A stretch of DNA of 64,000 bases from Dermanyssus gallinae (GCA_003439945.1 QVRM01002444.1:1-64000); one strand, 5' to 3'; shown: positions 25,207 through 49,285, counted from the first letter of the stretch. Notes: generated from the letters alone by a model not told the origin. Translations and numbers: made by a program.

Positions 25207-25288
25207 CGACGAAGATGGGATTCGAACCCACGCGGGCAGAGCCCATTGGATTAGCAGTCCAACGCCTTAACCACTCGGCCACCTCGTC
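25207..25288 (-). tRNA. tRNA-Ser (anticodon GCT)
   Basis: An 82-nt tRNA on the minus strand with the long variable arm of serine tRNAs. GACGAGG pairs with CTTCGTC (one G-U pair), with discriminator G. The A box is TGGCCGAGTGGTTAAGG, the anticodon loop CTGCTAA (GCT) and the B box GGTTCGAATCC. A T run is complementary to 25197-25201. It decodes AGC/AGU. Confidence 0.98.
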
Positions 25289-26821
25289 CTCCGGTAGCTG
25301 GCGCGTTCAACGTGAACTCGGTCATGGGGTGAGTGCGGCTCGCAGCAGTGAGTCTCTGCGGCTCGTGATTGATTGTTTATATCGGTTGTCTCTACGAACA
25401 GCAAGCAGCACACGTTCTAATCGTGGTCATGGCCGAGATCATGCTTGAGGACGACACACATTTATGCTATGCATTCATGTCTGTAGAAGAGGTACAAGTT
25501 TGGAAAGTAAGTTAAAAATCAAATCGTCGAATACAGCCACAATGAATGGGCGGCAGAATATCAGCACCTTTAAGTACATGGCCATGGCCTACCTACTAAT
25601 TTACTGGCTCTGCGCAAGCCTTGCGCATATCAATGAAGATGATTGCCCTTCTCACTCTGTGTAGCGGTTGCTGTATAATAGAAAGCTAGCGCCAAAGGTA
25701 TGTACGAGAATCGAACGATATTTTGCGACATTGTATGGTGGTACGACGACCAAGGGATGCAGTATTGCATCGGCTACAAAAACGGATTGCTTCGTTCGTC
25801 GTTAAAACAGAGAAATCGAGGCAAGTTCTTGCTCAAACGCCCAGTTGTTGTTGTTGCTGTGGTTACTATTGGTCACACACGTTGAGGTACAATATTGGCC
25901 AGAATCGTAATCGTTCAAAGTGGAACTGCCGTAAAAGGAACACAGCACTAGATCGAGCCAAGCTAGCTGTTTAAGAAGCTGCACCTCTGCGACAGCGATG
26001 CGTGCGCAAATCAATATCGATTCGTTGTGACGACTGAGTACAAATTTGATGAGCGTGGCTTGGCCGACGATCTACCTAGACCAATTCTAGTTCAAGCTTA
26101 GTTGAAAGGCAAGTAGTATGCTCTTCGGACAGAACAGGAATTCGGGTCTTGGTGGGCTCACCCTTTTAGGGCGGTATTACGTTAGTTCTTCTCAGACTCT
26201 CGCTTTCAGTTGGAGTTCACCATGCTGGGGCAGTAATTAATTAATTAATTAATGAAATACAAAGAGCAGTTGCTGCTTAAAAGGCAGCGTCAAGTTACTA
26301 GGCATCCACGCCCAAGCGCTCTAGGCACGCAGACGAAGATAAATCTGTAATAGGTTGTCGGCGCCTAGATTCGAGTCTTGTTGGTTGCATTAGGTCGTTG
26401 AGTGTACGATTTTGTTCTTGTAGTTTTAACCCTTCTCGGTTGATGTCTCGATCTCGACACATTGTTGTTTCGTCGTTGTACTTATTGTCCTACGTAAATG
26501 ACTGCGTACTCATATGTAGTATGCGTGTCAGATCAAGGAAGCAACTCTAAATGCATGCGTTGTATGTTCGAGTTGTCCTGATGGGTACGTCGTTCTTTTG
26601 GGTTATCTTCATTTTAATAACACGCTATAATAAATGTGTTTTGAGCATAATAAATACATGTTTGACATTACGGCAAACCTTTTTTAGGCGATTCAAGTCA
26701 TCCCCGACAGCTCTGAGGTGAGACAAAGTGTCTTCGGGGCTGTAGCCGACTCAAAAAGCTCGGCTCAAAGGGCAATGGCGACCAGAGACGGTCGGGCCTA
26801 TGATATAATCTCAATAAAGGC

Positions 26822-26892
26822 TTCCAGGTTACTTTTGAGAAGGTCATATGACTTGTTTCTTGCCATATGACCTTCTCAAAGGTAACCTGGAA
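26822..26892. repeat. 29-bp near-perfect inverted repeat (hairpin)
   Basis: The arm 26822-26850 is the reverse complement of 26864-26892 except for one base, which would be a G-U pair in RNA. The spacer is 13 nt (26851-26863). The arms read TTCCAGGTTAC and GAGAAGGTCATATG in part. It is not part of any tRNA or coding exon. It could be a small foldback element or a hairpin RNA. The size would suit a miRNA precursor, but nothing else supports that. Confidence 0.85.
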
Positions 26893-27335
26893 CTACGGCT
26901 TGCCGGAGAAGTCACTATAGATTGCGGGAACGCCGAAGACAGAGAGTTCCCTCATACCCGACCTACAGTTGCAAAACTTTCATAATCTGGATGTGCGTGG
27001 AGATTTCAAGAACAACTTACAGATACGTGTGTTTTCCGGGATTTGACAAGGCAGAAATGGAGTTTACACAAAATTTAAAGGAGACCGTGCAGAAGGTTTT
27101 GTTTTTGGCTGAGAATAGCTTCTCCGATGTTTTTTAGTAGGTCCTGTGTATTCTACCTCTATTTCTGATAGGAAAGCAAGAGAAATGAGTTGCATAGCAT
27201 TGTGTATCTCTCGACATTGTCATGAGTGCTTTTGTCTGACTGTATACTATACATTCAGAGTTCGATGTTGAACAGGTTTGACATTTGAAACATTATAAGT
27301 TGTGTTAAATTACCATTGAGCGTGGATGTTTTTTG

Positions 27336-27339
<4 letters not shown>

Positions 27340-27374
<35 letters not shown>
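27340..27374. repeat. (TA)n microsatellite
   Basis: About 17 TA units upstream of the tRNA-Pro/tRNA-His pair. Confidence 0.9.
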
Positions 27375-27376
<2 letters not shown>

Positions 27377-27436
27377 AACAAAAATAAATCTGTATATATG
27401 CAAAATCGTATTTGTTGTGTAAGTAAAAAGACGACC

Positions 27437-27508
27437 GGGCTCGTCCGGGATTTGAACCCGGGACCTCTCGCACCCTAAGCGAGAATCATACCCCTAGACC
27501 AACGAGCC
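27437..27508 (-). tRNA. tRNA-Pro (anticodon AGG)
   Basis: A 72-nt cloverleaf on the minus strand. GGCTCGT pairs with ACGAGCC, with discriminator C. The A box is TGGTCTAGGGGTATGAT, the anticodon loop TTAGGGT (AGG) and the B box GGTTCAAATCC. A T run is complementary to 27425-27429. The A at position 34 is presumably modified to inosine, as is usual for this isoacceptor. Confidence 0.98.
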
Positions 27509-27877
27509 ACGTATGACGACACGCGTAATGTGAGGTTTACGCCAACTGTGGACGTCTTTCTAAATCGTGCTATGTTGATAATGATTTCGGCCTTTTTAGA
27601 AGCTAACGTCGAGAACATTTGTCAACCTGAGTACATCATAGAAAAATTGCAGTGGAAGTAAGATCACGTATCAGTGCACGTGTTATGAACCCTCGTTGTC
27701 TAATCACACGTTAGTAAAAAGTAGCATAACAATGAACTACAGAACTGTTGAATTGTTCAATTAGCTGCATTTAAGCATAAAAGCGTCTTCTGAGCAGAGC
27801 ATGAGAGCTTGAGTGAAGGAGAAATTAATTTACAGGAAAACATAGTCGCATACCTGTGTGCATAGAAATAAAAAACA

Positions 27878-27949
27878 TGCCGTGACCAGGATTCGAACCT
27901 GGGTTATTGCGGCCACAACGCAAGGTACTAACCACTATACGATCACGGC
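27878..27949 (-). tRNA. tRNA-His (anticodon GTG)
   Basis: A 72-nt cloverleaf on the minus strand. GCCGTGA pairs with TCACGGC. The A box is CGTATAGTGGTTAGTAC, the anticodon loop TTGTGGC (GTG) and the B box GGTTCGAATCC. The extra G at position -1 is not encoded, as is normal in eukaryotes. A T run is complementary to 27870-27875. Confidence 0.98.
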
Positions 27950-28112
27950 GTCAGGTACACGGATCCTCCAACACGCACGGACCACCCGAAGCATGGCCGA
28001 CCACATAAACTTCTACCATAAAATCTTGTACTAAAGTTTGTTTTTTGATAACAAATACTACTTAGTGGTGGCAATTAAATTTACGTTTATTGACCAAATA
28101 GCACGTATTATA

Positions 28113-29401
28113 CAGGTAGTTCAACAAGTTCTTAAAATGAAAACCAAGAATTTTCCAAATCTTGTTTTTAATTTTTTCTTATTCGATATACTCCCCGAGA
28201 AGCTCAATACACTTTTCCCACCGAGATTTCAGAGCATTTATACCTCTTGAGTAGAATTCCGCGTCTTTAGACTGAAAATAGGCATTGACAGCAGCCTTAA
28301 CCTCTTCATTGCTGGAAAAACGCTTTCCACCGAGACGATTCTTCAAATGTCCGAAGAGGAAATAATCAGAGGGGGCCAGGTCTGGAGAATAGGAAGGTTG
28401 TTCAATAAGTTCGAACCTCAGTTGGGCCAGTTTTGCCGTTGCTTGCCGCGACTTGTGTGCGGGAGCATTGTCCTGGTGAAACAGGACAACCTTCTTCTGC
28501 AAAGCGGGCCGTTTCACGATGAGTTCTTGCTTCAGGCAGTCCAACAGTCTTGCATAATATTCTCCCGTGATCGTTTTACCGCTCTCAAGGTAGTCGACCA
28601 GAATTATTCCACGTTGGTCCCAAAAAACCGTAGCCATCATCTTTCCGGCCGATGCCGTTGTCCGCACCCTCTTCGGAGGTCCTTCACCAGGTGCACACCA
28701 TTGACGAGATGCTTCTTTGGTCTCGGGAGTGTAGTGATGGACCCAGCTTTCATCGACGGTCACGAATCTGCGCCAAAAATCCGACGGATTTTTCGACATC
28801 TTGGCCAAATTTCGCTGTGAAGCGGAAACACGCGCGTCGTTCTGGCCTTGGTTGAGCAAATGCGGCAGCCATTTTGCTCTGAGCATTTTCATCTTCAAGT
28901 TTTCGTGCAGGATGAAATGCACTCTACCCAAACTGATCCCCAAGTCCTCCGCTATCTCCCTAATGTTCACTCGCTTATCTGCGGCAACGATTTTCCGCAC
29001 TTTTTCCACGTTTTCCTCATCAGTTGCCGTTTTTGGGCGTCCTGAACGTAGTTCATCCTCGGTGCTCCTGCGACCTCTTTTTAACTCATTAATCCAGTTG
29101 GAAACAGTGGCAAAATATGGCGCAGAGTCACCGTACACCTCGTCTAACTCAGTTTTCACTTGGGTCGCATTCCAACTTTTGAAATAAAAACGCTTGATAA
29201 CCACTCGAAACTCTTTTTTCTCCATTTTTCAGAATCACGCCGATACGTTGCACGGGAAAGCGATCAAACGAAATCGCAACGGCCAATCACCATCATATTT
29301 TGACTGCTAGCAATCAAAAAGTTGCCGTTTCCAATAGCGGTGAAAGCGCGAAAAAATTCGAATTCTGAAAAGCTCATTTTAAAAACTTGTAGAACTACCT
29401 G
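28113..29401 (-). mobile_element. Complete mariner element with terminal inverted repeats
   Basis: Terminal repeats of about 28 bp lie at 28113-28140 (starting CAGGTAGTTCAACAAGTTC) and, inverted, at about 29374-29401 (ending GTAGAACTACCTG). Each is flanked by the dinucleotide TA (28111-28112 and 29402-29403), the target duplication of Tc1/mariner elements. The 1,289-bp element carries one uninterrupted transposase gene. The arms differ at a few positions. It sits 160 bp beyond tRNA-His. Confidence 0.93.
28179..29225 (-). CDS. Mariner transposase, full length
   Basis: This 348-residue protein cuts and inserts the mariner element by the DDE/D mechanism in the nucleus. Its length matches the family (about 345). 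Residues 1-110 form the paired helix-turn-helix DNA-binding part, with the second helix region around RVNIREIAEDLGISLGRVH (residues 85-103). The interdomain motif KWLPHLL lies at 118-124. The catalytic acidic residues are D158 (VTVDESWVHH), D252 (LFHQDNAPAH) and D287 (YSPDLAPSDYFLF). The last two are 34 residues apart, as expected of D,D34D mariners. The C-terminal end (KSRWEKCIELLGEYIE) is also typical. There are no frameshifts or internal stops, so the protein may be functional. Met at 29225 is the natural start, about 150 bp inside the right terminal repeat. Confidence 0.95.
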   Translation of the reverse strand: MEKKEFRVVIKRFYFKSWNATQVKTELDEVYGDSAPYFATVSNWINELKRGRRSTEDELRSGRPKTATDEENVEKVRKIVAADKRVNIREIAEDLGISLGRVHFILHENLKMKMLRAKWLPHLLNQGQNDARVSASQRNLAKMSKNPSDFWRRFVTVDESWVHHYTPETKEASRQWCAPGEGPPKRVRTTASAGKMMATVFWDQRGIILVDYLESGKTITGEYYARLLDCLKQELIVKRPALQKKVVLFHQDNAPAHKSRQATAKLAQLRFELIEQPSYSPDLAPSDYFLFGHLKNRLGGKRFSSNEEVKAAVNAYFQSKDAEFYSRGINALKSRWEKCIELLGEYIE

Positions 29402-29994
29402 TATTTTGTTATATTAGACGGTTCACAGAAGCCGGACTGGAACGCTCAAGTAAATGATATGTTGTGCACTGATGACCGCAGCGTTGACAAGTACGTGATT
29501 CGGTAGCTTCATGCTAGCCAGGTCGAACACAAATTGTATGGTGATATTCATGTTTAGCAAATCGAAGAGTTGGTTGACGATTTGCCATATTGGGACCCTT
29601 CCACGTGTCTGTGGTAGGGGCAGGCGTCACAAAATTTGGCTGGATCGACATCGGCCAGTTTTGCTTCCCAATTATAAATATGCTACTTAAATGCCTCAGT
29701 GTGAATCAGGTTAAAGCTTCGCTGCAAAGTCTCTGTGAAGAGAGGTGTTCCAGCCGTCAAGATACACTTTGATGTCAATTTTGATTCTGTCAAGAACTCA
29801 AATTGGTAAAGTTTTCCCATTGCTCGTACTCTACTCAGCTCACAATTGAGCACACTGCGTTTCTCGTTCTCGACATCTGGATATCTGGATATCTTTATTG
29901 GGCATGATGGACCAAGCTAAAACGTGCTTTACCTGCGCAGTCAGCGAGCCGTTACTCTTAAAAAACATAACGCTCTCACGAAGAAGACACGAGT

Positions 29995-30315
29995 TTGACA
30001 GACAACCTGTCGCAGCTTGTGATTTTTAAGGAGCCGAAAAGGGAGGAACACCGAACCTGCATCAAATTATGTGTTGAAAATCAAACGGTAAGTTCTAAAG
30101 TGGTAGAAGTGTTACGAACTGCGAACCGTGATCAATCAGCAGCGTCAGATCATCACGTGAGCAGACCGAAGATGACTCCCTTTGGGGAAGGCCTTCGATG
30201 TCAATATGTAGAAGAACAGGTTGAAAAAGTTTGTGATATCTTACTCAACAATCGCCGAATTACTCTCAGGCGAATAGCTGGGGAAGTGGAGGATCAGTTT
30301 TATGGATCAGTCTGA
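29995..30315 (+). pseudogene. Transposase N-terminal relic (mariner/GVQW-like)
   Basis: The frame contains EEHRTCIKLCVENQTVSSKV, which resembles the first helix region of mariner-type transposases (EQR..IKFC.......E....L). Later it reads VEKVCDILLNNRRITLRRIAGEV, which resembles the second helix-turn-helix (V.KI...I..DRR.T..EIA). The segment joining them looks deleted, and no catalytic part follows. It is a dead relic. The family call is by motif only. Confidence 0.5.
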
Positions 30316-30833
30316 TAAAAGTCTGGACCAATATTTTATGTGTCAGGTGGCTGGCAGCGAAGTTCGTTTCAAAAATGTTTGACCTTACAGCATATGAACG
30401 CTCGCCGGGAAAAGACCGAAATGTTCCCCTTCAGGGAGTAGCAGAAGACCCTGGATGTTTTAAAAATGAATCAATGAACTTTTCCGAGTTCTCCTCGTGA
30501 ATTTCTCTTCAATAAATGCGATTTTTTGTGTACTGTATAACGAAAAAGTAATACGTGATGACCATATGATAATCATGACGCTATTAACCCACTGGCCTTT
30601 GGTTAGGATCGAGTCAAGACAGTGGTTAATTTCAAATAAGTAAAGCCATATGACAAACGCGTACATGTGAAACCATACGCCGTCCGAGAGATCGGGAAGT
30701 TAGTAGTCCTTCACCGCAAGAGTGGTTGCGGCATCTTTCCTTACCATTTAGTACCACATACTGTAACATAGACGTTCCATATGACCGTACAACGGTTAAG
30801 CTTCAATGAGCACACAAGTGATCTTCAAGGGAA

Positions 30834-30837
<4 letters not shown>

Positions 30838-30892
<55 letters not shown>

Positions 30893-31007
30893 TATATATA
30901 TAGTATATATATATTATATATAGTATCTATATTATATATCATATACATCTATATATTATATCTATACTATAATTATATCTATCTACTATATCTATGTATA
31001 TACCTAT

Positions 31008-31080
<73 letters not shown>

Positions 31081-31081
31081 T
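30838..31081. repeat. Long impure (TA)n microsatellite, about 240 bp
   Basis: Alternating TA with frequent TAGTA, TATCTA and TATTATA variants. This is the longest such tract in the window. Confidence 0.95.
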
Positions 31082-31089
31082 GCAGTAGC

Positions 31090-32480
31090 AATAGCGGCAT
31101 TGCGGGAGGAGTCATGGCTTATATACCTAGTTAGTAGAGAAATCGAATTCAGGTGTGTCAATCAACAATCACGGCAAGAACTTTCACATTGTTTACTGTG
31201 TGATTTCTCTGTGTGACGCCCTATGCTAGTATTAGTTCATGATGTTTTCAATTTGTTTACGTGTACATATTTGATTTCAAACGCGACACTGAAGCGACGT
31301 GTTATAGTAAACCCAGGGAGTCTCCGCACACAGCCATCTACATATGCGGAGTCTTACGGTCCGGCCTTGTTAGTAATGGCGAGTGCCTGCGTTGCTAACC
31401 GACGATTATACAGAGACCGTATTGCGCTTTCAGGCTCGGAAAAGCTCACTTGAGGGAAATCGACGCGCCGAGGATGGTCTCTCTCGCGGAGCGCTGGGCC
31501 TTTTAAACTGTATGACCAACACATGCACTCGAGTCGATTGAAATGTCTCCTGGTGGCCAGGAATAGCTAATATCGCTCACTCACTTTACTTTTATGAAGT
31601 AAAATCCGGAAAGGAAAATATGCCTATATGTACTACTGGCGACAATTAAGTGCGCTTACGTGTAATTTGCCTAATTTTATTTGTATATATATATAGACAG
31701 GTCTCAGTATGTGCATGATCCATGGTCGGAAATAGTCAAGCTTTCATGCTTGCGTATATTTGCGTTCCTCATGCTGCTATGATGACTCGCGAACATATTT
31801 ATGAAAAACTGTAACCTATTACCAAAGTGTATTAGGCGACATAAGTGCAATACAATATACCGGAACGAGAAATACATATTTAATAATTGCTGTTAAATTT
31901 GCCTTGCCTAATTAGGGAGGACGGTTGCAAAGTTGGTACAATAGAAAAAAAAGCGACTGACATTTGAGTTTCGGGACGGTAAGAAAACGGGATTCGAAAC
32001 GATAAGATTCTGGGGAATTTGTTTGAGGGGTATCAAATGAGTGTTATTGTACGTTGTGTTAGTGGCCCGTCCTGTATATTAAATAAAAACACTAACAACA
32101 CTCATTATCTAGCTTCTACCTTACCTATAACCTTGTCAAGTGAACGCACAGCTTAGAACGAAGATCATTGACGAATATCCTGATATTTAGATCATGAAAA
32201 ACGTTTACAGAACAGTCTGGTAGATGAGGAACAACGCGTTAACGTGCAGATCTTTAACCAGCAAACAACACAAGATGTACATGTGGTGATGGCACAATAG
32301 TTCCGACTGTTTTTATTTAGCATAACACCAAATCCGAAAATATGCGCAGGCTTTCGCTTACTATACACGTAGATGTCTTTACATGCGCACATGTCCATTC
32401 ATCTTGCAATACCTCAGCCATCCGCTAAGTCTAGTTGTTTATGATGATGATGATTATTATGAACAAAAATAGAAACATGG
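31090..32480. other. No gene recognised
   Basis: Short frames only. A frame at 31223-31453 (+) contains PSTYAESYGPALLVMASACVANRRLYRD-like sequence that could be an old repeat, but I cannot assign it. Confidence 0.4.
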
Positions 32481-32689
32481 TGGACTCTAGGCTCTAGGTG
32501 GTGTCGTTAGAGGTAGTAGGTTAACTAAACCGACTACCGCTGCTGTGATGTGTACGGGCGTACGGCAAATGCAGAAACCTGCAGCCGGCATCTGCCGGCA
32601 TCTGCGGCATTTCTCTCGACATTTTCGGCAAAAATCTCGCAGCTCGCAGTGAGCGAGCGTTGCATACCCAGGTGACGCTTCGGCACGCA

Positions 32690-32959
32690 CCATATAAGAA
32701 TCAGGAGGAAGACAGACGACGACGATCCGCTGATGATGTCACGTTGTCGGCACCCGTTCGCATCAGATCTACCGCGTATACGTGCCAGTCCAGAAGTCGT
32801 TATCACCTCTCGGGCTTCGCAGAATGGATTTCTTTGGAGACGTCGTAGATGGTTCTTCGGAGACTTCCCTTGCGGTGTCACTGTCCAAAGATGAGGATAT
32901 GTCCTGCAAAGCAACGAACGATGAGGACAATGTATGCTGGCCATCGTGTATGTGCTGAA
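32690..32959 (+). CDS. Possible promoter and first coding exon of an unidentified gene
   Basis: An ATG at 32824 opens MDFFGDVVDGSSETSLAV and continues with an acidic SLSKDEDMSC..NDEDN segment. A GT usable as a donor (AAT|GTATGC) lies near 32930, and the frame ends soon after at a stop near 32959. Upstream, at about 32692, is a TATA-like CATATAAG, with CpG-rich sequence around it. This combination looks like a gene start, but I found no convincing second exon on the plus strand, and the acidic start matches no family I can name. It could be chance. It would be transcribed towards the CD36-like gene. Confidence 0.25.
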
Positions 32960-33611
32960 AATGTCGTATATTCTATCGTTTACTCACACCCACCCATTAT
33001 GCATACAACTTTTCGACTCTCTTTTAGCGGCGGCTTAGCGCTAGTATTGGCCGAATCTTCCGTAGCACAAATACTGATTGATCCAGCAGGCACGCATGCA
33101 CACAATTATTAAAATGATTGTCGGCCGAGTGGGCTGACTAAATCTTGCCTGTAGAAGACAAGTGGTACTGGCTAAAAACGTCTACAACAAGTCCTTCTTC
33201 TGTAATGTTTGCCAAACATTGATCTAAAAATCCTACTAAATAGGCTTACGTCCTGGAATTTGGATCTGATAGCTACATGCCCTGACATGTCGTACAGCAA
33301 AAACTCTAGGAATCATCATACTAAATAAACTCGCTCCCACCTTGGGTCTGTCAGCTATAGCTGCTGAAATTTCGTACAGCTGGAGAAGAAGCTGAACTTT
33401 CACCCGCCGGCTTTGAGTGCTAATAAGCGAATTCCGAATAAGTTATGTGAAATACCCTCAGCATAAGCAAACGTGTCTTGCAGAAATTACTCGACGGTCG
33501 AATCATAAAAAGCGGGAATTTGATCCGAACAAAATAAAATTCCTTTATTCACACAGGCAGTGGCGAAAGATCGTGCAAAACTTCGACAGTCATAAGCACA
33601 TAGCCCGAAAG

Positions 33612-33614
<3 letters not shown>

Positions 33615-33644
<30 letters not shown>
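33615..33644. repeat. (TA)n microsatellite
   Basis: About 15 TA units. A second tract of similar length lies at 34043-34073. Confidence 0.9.
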
Positions 33645-33648
<4 letters not shown>

Positions 33649-34042
33649 TGGATAAAAATAGTTTGACGAAACCTGCAGACTAGTTTGGGCCGATCACAAG
33701 CCAGCTAGGCTAGTCTTATCCGTTTGCTCACTTAGTGGTGCGTTTGGCGAGTGCGTAATGTTGCACTCCATGTACTAAGCTAGATGCACAGCGGACACAA
33801 TAGCATCAACACTTAAGCAAGTGATACAGCACAATACTGCCCTCATTTGCATTCGGTACATAGTTTACACAACATCTAATGATGAAAATGTGTGTTCATA
33901 AAGTCGTTTCCCTTGCCTCCGAAAAGAAACTCAAACGTTGTAGATGAGGCGCAAGTTTGTACAAAATAACCTCCAAAAATTCAATGAAAAGAAACGGAAT
34001 ACAAAAAAAACTACCGAAAAGTTCAATAAAAGCATTGAAAGG

Positions 34043-34076
<34 letters not shown>

Positions 34077-34146
34077 TCATACATATATACGAATAAGTTG
34101 TCGGCAGATATATTGTAGAGAAGAAAAGGCTTATCTAAAATGCAAT

Positions 34147-46463
<12,317 letters not shown>

Positions 46464-46617
46464 CTGCAAATAACGTAGATACATACACACGCATGCACAC
46501 ACACAACAAACACATCGCTAGATCTAGTACAGTAGAACAGATTTGCATATGTATATGTTACACTTATCGTGATGGATTAGCTAAGCCAATGTGCCTAGTG
46601 GGCGCGTATTGTGACTA

Positions 46618-47420
46618 TCACGTGTCCGTTTTGATGACGCCAGGCCGAGACCACTTCAGAAGTGTGCCCCGAACGGAGGCAGCGTTTCCACGTTGTATGT
46701 CAAGATCCAGACGTTGTTTGAAAAAGGACGACGACCTGCTAACCCCGGATGACAGATTTAACAAGGCGCCGACTTTGCGGATCCTGCTGCTTGGTCCGAA
46801 CGCCAGGAGCACTCTCAGAGTTTCAAACGCGAGAGGGCAGAATTCGTAGGGATACCGAATTGATGAGTATTTTTTTCTCAACTCACTAGCCTCCGCAAAG
46901 TGAGCTGCATGACCAGCTTCGGATGCGCCGCCACGGACCATAGAAGGAGCTAAGGAGTCGGCAATGGTTACATTCCAAACCAGGATTTTGCCTCGTTCGA
47001 AAAGTGTAAGTGTCATCCCGTCTGGACGTCTGCCGTCCTCCGCGCAGAGGCCTGGGGGTTCAAGGATGCACGGACTAGTGCATGGCCTAAGAGCTCTGCT
47101 AAAGGTCTCATTAATGTCACGGGCGTCGTCCTGCGCTGATGATACACGATAGTCCGTGATGTCCCGGTTTATCGACGAGGTGACCGCATTGACACCGATG
47201 AGGACTGACTAGATCTGCCCCTAGTCGTAGGCCAACTGCTATGCGAATCGTCTCATCATCAAGAAGCGTACCTATGGAGGCACCTATGGAAAGCGCGTGT
47301 AACCAGGAGCCTGAATCCTTGGCGAATACAGCGTTTAGGCAAGCTCTGGTCGTGTCGTCGGCAGCTATGTTGAAGAAACGTGGTTGTACCTCATCGTGCA
47401 AAGGGGCACTCCAGTCACGT
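46618..47420 (-). pseudogene. LINE-like retroelement relic (C-terminal region)
   Basis: Two minus-strand frames together read SGSWLHALSIGASIGTLLDD, IRIAVGLRLGADLVSPHRC, then CGHLVDKPGHHGLSC and, after a frameshift, LEPPGLCAEDGRRPDGMTLT, GKILVWNVTIADSLAPSMV, KYSSIRYPYEFCPLAFETL and LDIQRGNAASVRGT. This order (C.CG..VD..G.HGLSC, then RPDG.T...GK...WDVT..D..A.S) is a pattern I know from invertebrate retroelement proteins, where it follows the reverse transcriptase. Clade not determined. The frame is broken, and a TA tract with a duplicated flank cuts it at 47410-47490. Confidence 0.75.
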
Positions 47421-47453
47421 TGGAATATATATATATATACTCCAGGCACGTTG

Positions 47454-47490
<37 letters not shown>
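47410..47490. repeat. Duplicated CACGTTGGAATA block with (TA)n
   Basis: TCCAG(T/G)CACGTTGGAATATATA occurs at about 47410 and again at 47441, each followed by a TA run. It looks like a local duplication formed with the microsatellite expansion. Confidence 0.85.
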
Positions 47491-47491
<1 letters not shown>

Positions 47492-48813
47492 GACAATCTT
47501 GAGGGATCTTTGGAGCGTGTTCCAAAAGGAGTTGACCACATACTGGCGCACCCATATATATACATGTGTATGTTTATGCTTGTTATGTTTAATTTGTTTA
47601 ATTATATGCCGCTGCGTAATCAAATCGAGTCACTAATCCGCACTGCTCTCTGCCCGGCCTGCGCAATCACAGCTGGTTCTGCTCCGTCACTGTTGCCGAT
47701 ACGATATTGTTGTTGTGGCGATTGCGTGATTACTGTTGTTACGTGATTGTTGCGCAAATGATAAACGTTTGGTAGAATAGTTAAAGCCAGGACTTATTTC
47801 TCCTACGTACGGAACGCGTTGGTCGTGAGGGGCCATACTAAACTCGCAGCTACGGTGAGAATAAGCTGAGCAGCAAATCAACACGTGCAAATGCGCCGTG
47901 TAGGCAAACATTTTGGGAAGGTCTTACAGTGGCAATGCAAGAATTCTTTGCGATTTAAGTTACCAATTCGCAGTTTATTTGCGCGCAATTAAAGACTGAG
48001 GTGCTGATTTTACAGGTTCGTCGCAAAGGAAGTGAATAGCAACTGATAATGCGTGCGGTGACGAGGAAGGTAAAAACAGGGTCGCCGAGATGACCAGTGA
48101 AGTATGCCAAATGTAACAACATTCATAGAAGAGAACCGACACTTCACGAAAGGAAAGTAGCAGGAGAGGAGATCAGCCAGTATGAGGATGTATAGCCAAA
48201 TGAGAGGTTCGCGCGCGATTGGCCTCTCATCAAATCTCTCAAATGTTCATTATTTTGAGAAGCTAGTAAGCAACATTAAACAGGCCCCCATAGGGATAGC
48301 ACAATGGGTTGAGGTGTCAAGGAAATATGCAGTTGCCTACTGAACGGACACAAAATTACACGCTAAGTGTAGGAGCTTTCCCTACTAAAAGAAACAGACG
48401 CCTAGAGTGGGCTAGAATGCTGAACACTCGCGACGACGGGTGGCGAACATTGATACTTCCTAGAAAGCCATCCCCCCGATTCTCCAGTGAGCGTCAGTAA
48501 TGCACGAATCAGCGATGGTCAATGGAGAAATAATGTGAGTGGATAAAATTCGATATTCTCAAACTCGCCTATAACGATGCGCGTCAAGGCGCATCGAGGA
48601 CGTAGTAAAAGCTGAGGCAAACGCTCTCGTGGTCAAGGATGAACATACTCGTAGAGAAGGCGCGTTGAGAAGCTGCTCATTGTGCAACGAGCTGGATATG
48701 AACGTTACCCGGGCGGTGACCTCCACCGTAATTGTAGAATGGCCTTTAGAACCGTGGATGAAACTGGCGATAACTGTACGAGGACTAAACCTGTCCTAGC
48801 AGATTGTAGGCAC

Positions 48814-48860
<47 letters not shown>

Positions 48861-49285
48861 CACACGCAAGAAAGACTGGAGCCCACTTTGATGTATCACT
48901 TTTGCCACATGGCAAATGTTTGGTCTGCTCTCTGCGCGAATCCGATTTGGAAGTCAGCATATGGCGACGTTTTAGGCTTTTAAAATTATTCAGAAGTTTG
49001 AGTTCACTTCTATGAGTCTGATGTAGACGCCTGGGTTCCTTACGACTAGGCATTTAAAGATAGTGCTGACTTTAACTGAGAAGGTCATAGGAAATTATGA
49101 TCAGCCACGATTGGAACTCCCAAATCACTTACAGCTGTTCCAGAAATAAGGCAGTACCACATTGGAGTCTATCACATACCCACAGTCCTGTTTGCCTGGT
49201 TTAAGGACGAATTAATCAGCATTTTTAGCGAGAGGTACATGTAATTACTCGTAATATAAGACTATATTTTGTTGTCTTGCCGTTT

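Noticed and set aside
28347..29187. Plus-strand frames of 128-157 codons at the mariner
   Set aside because: They are the opposite strand of the transposase gene.
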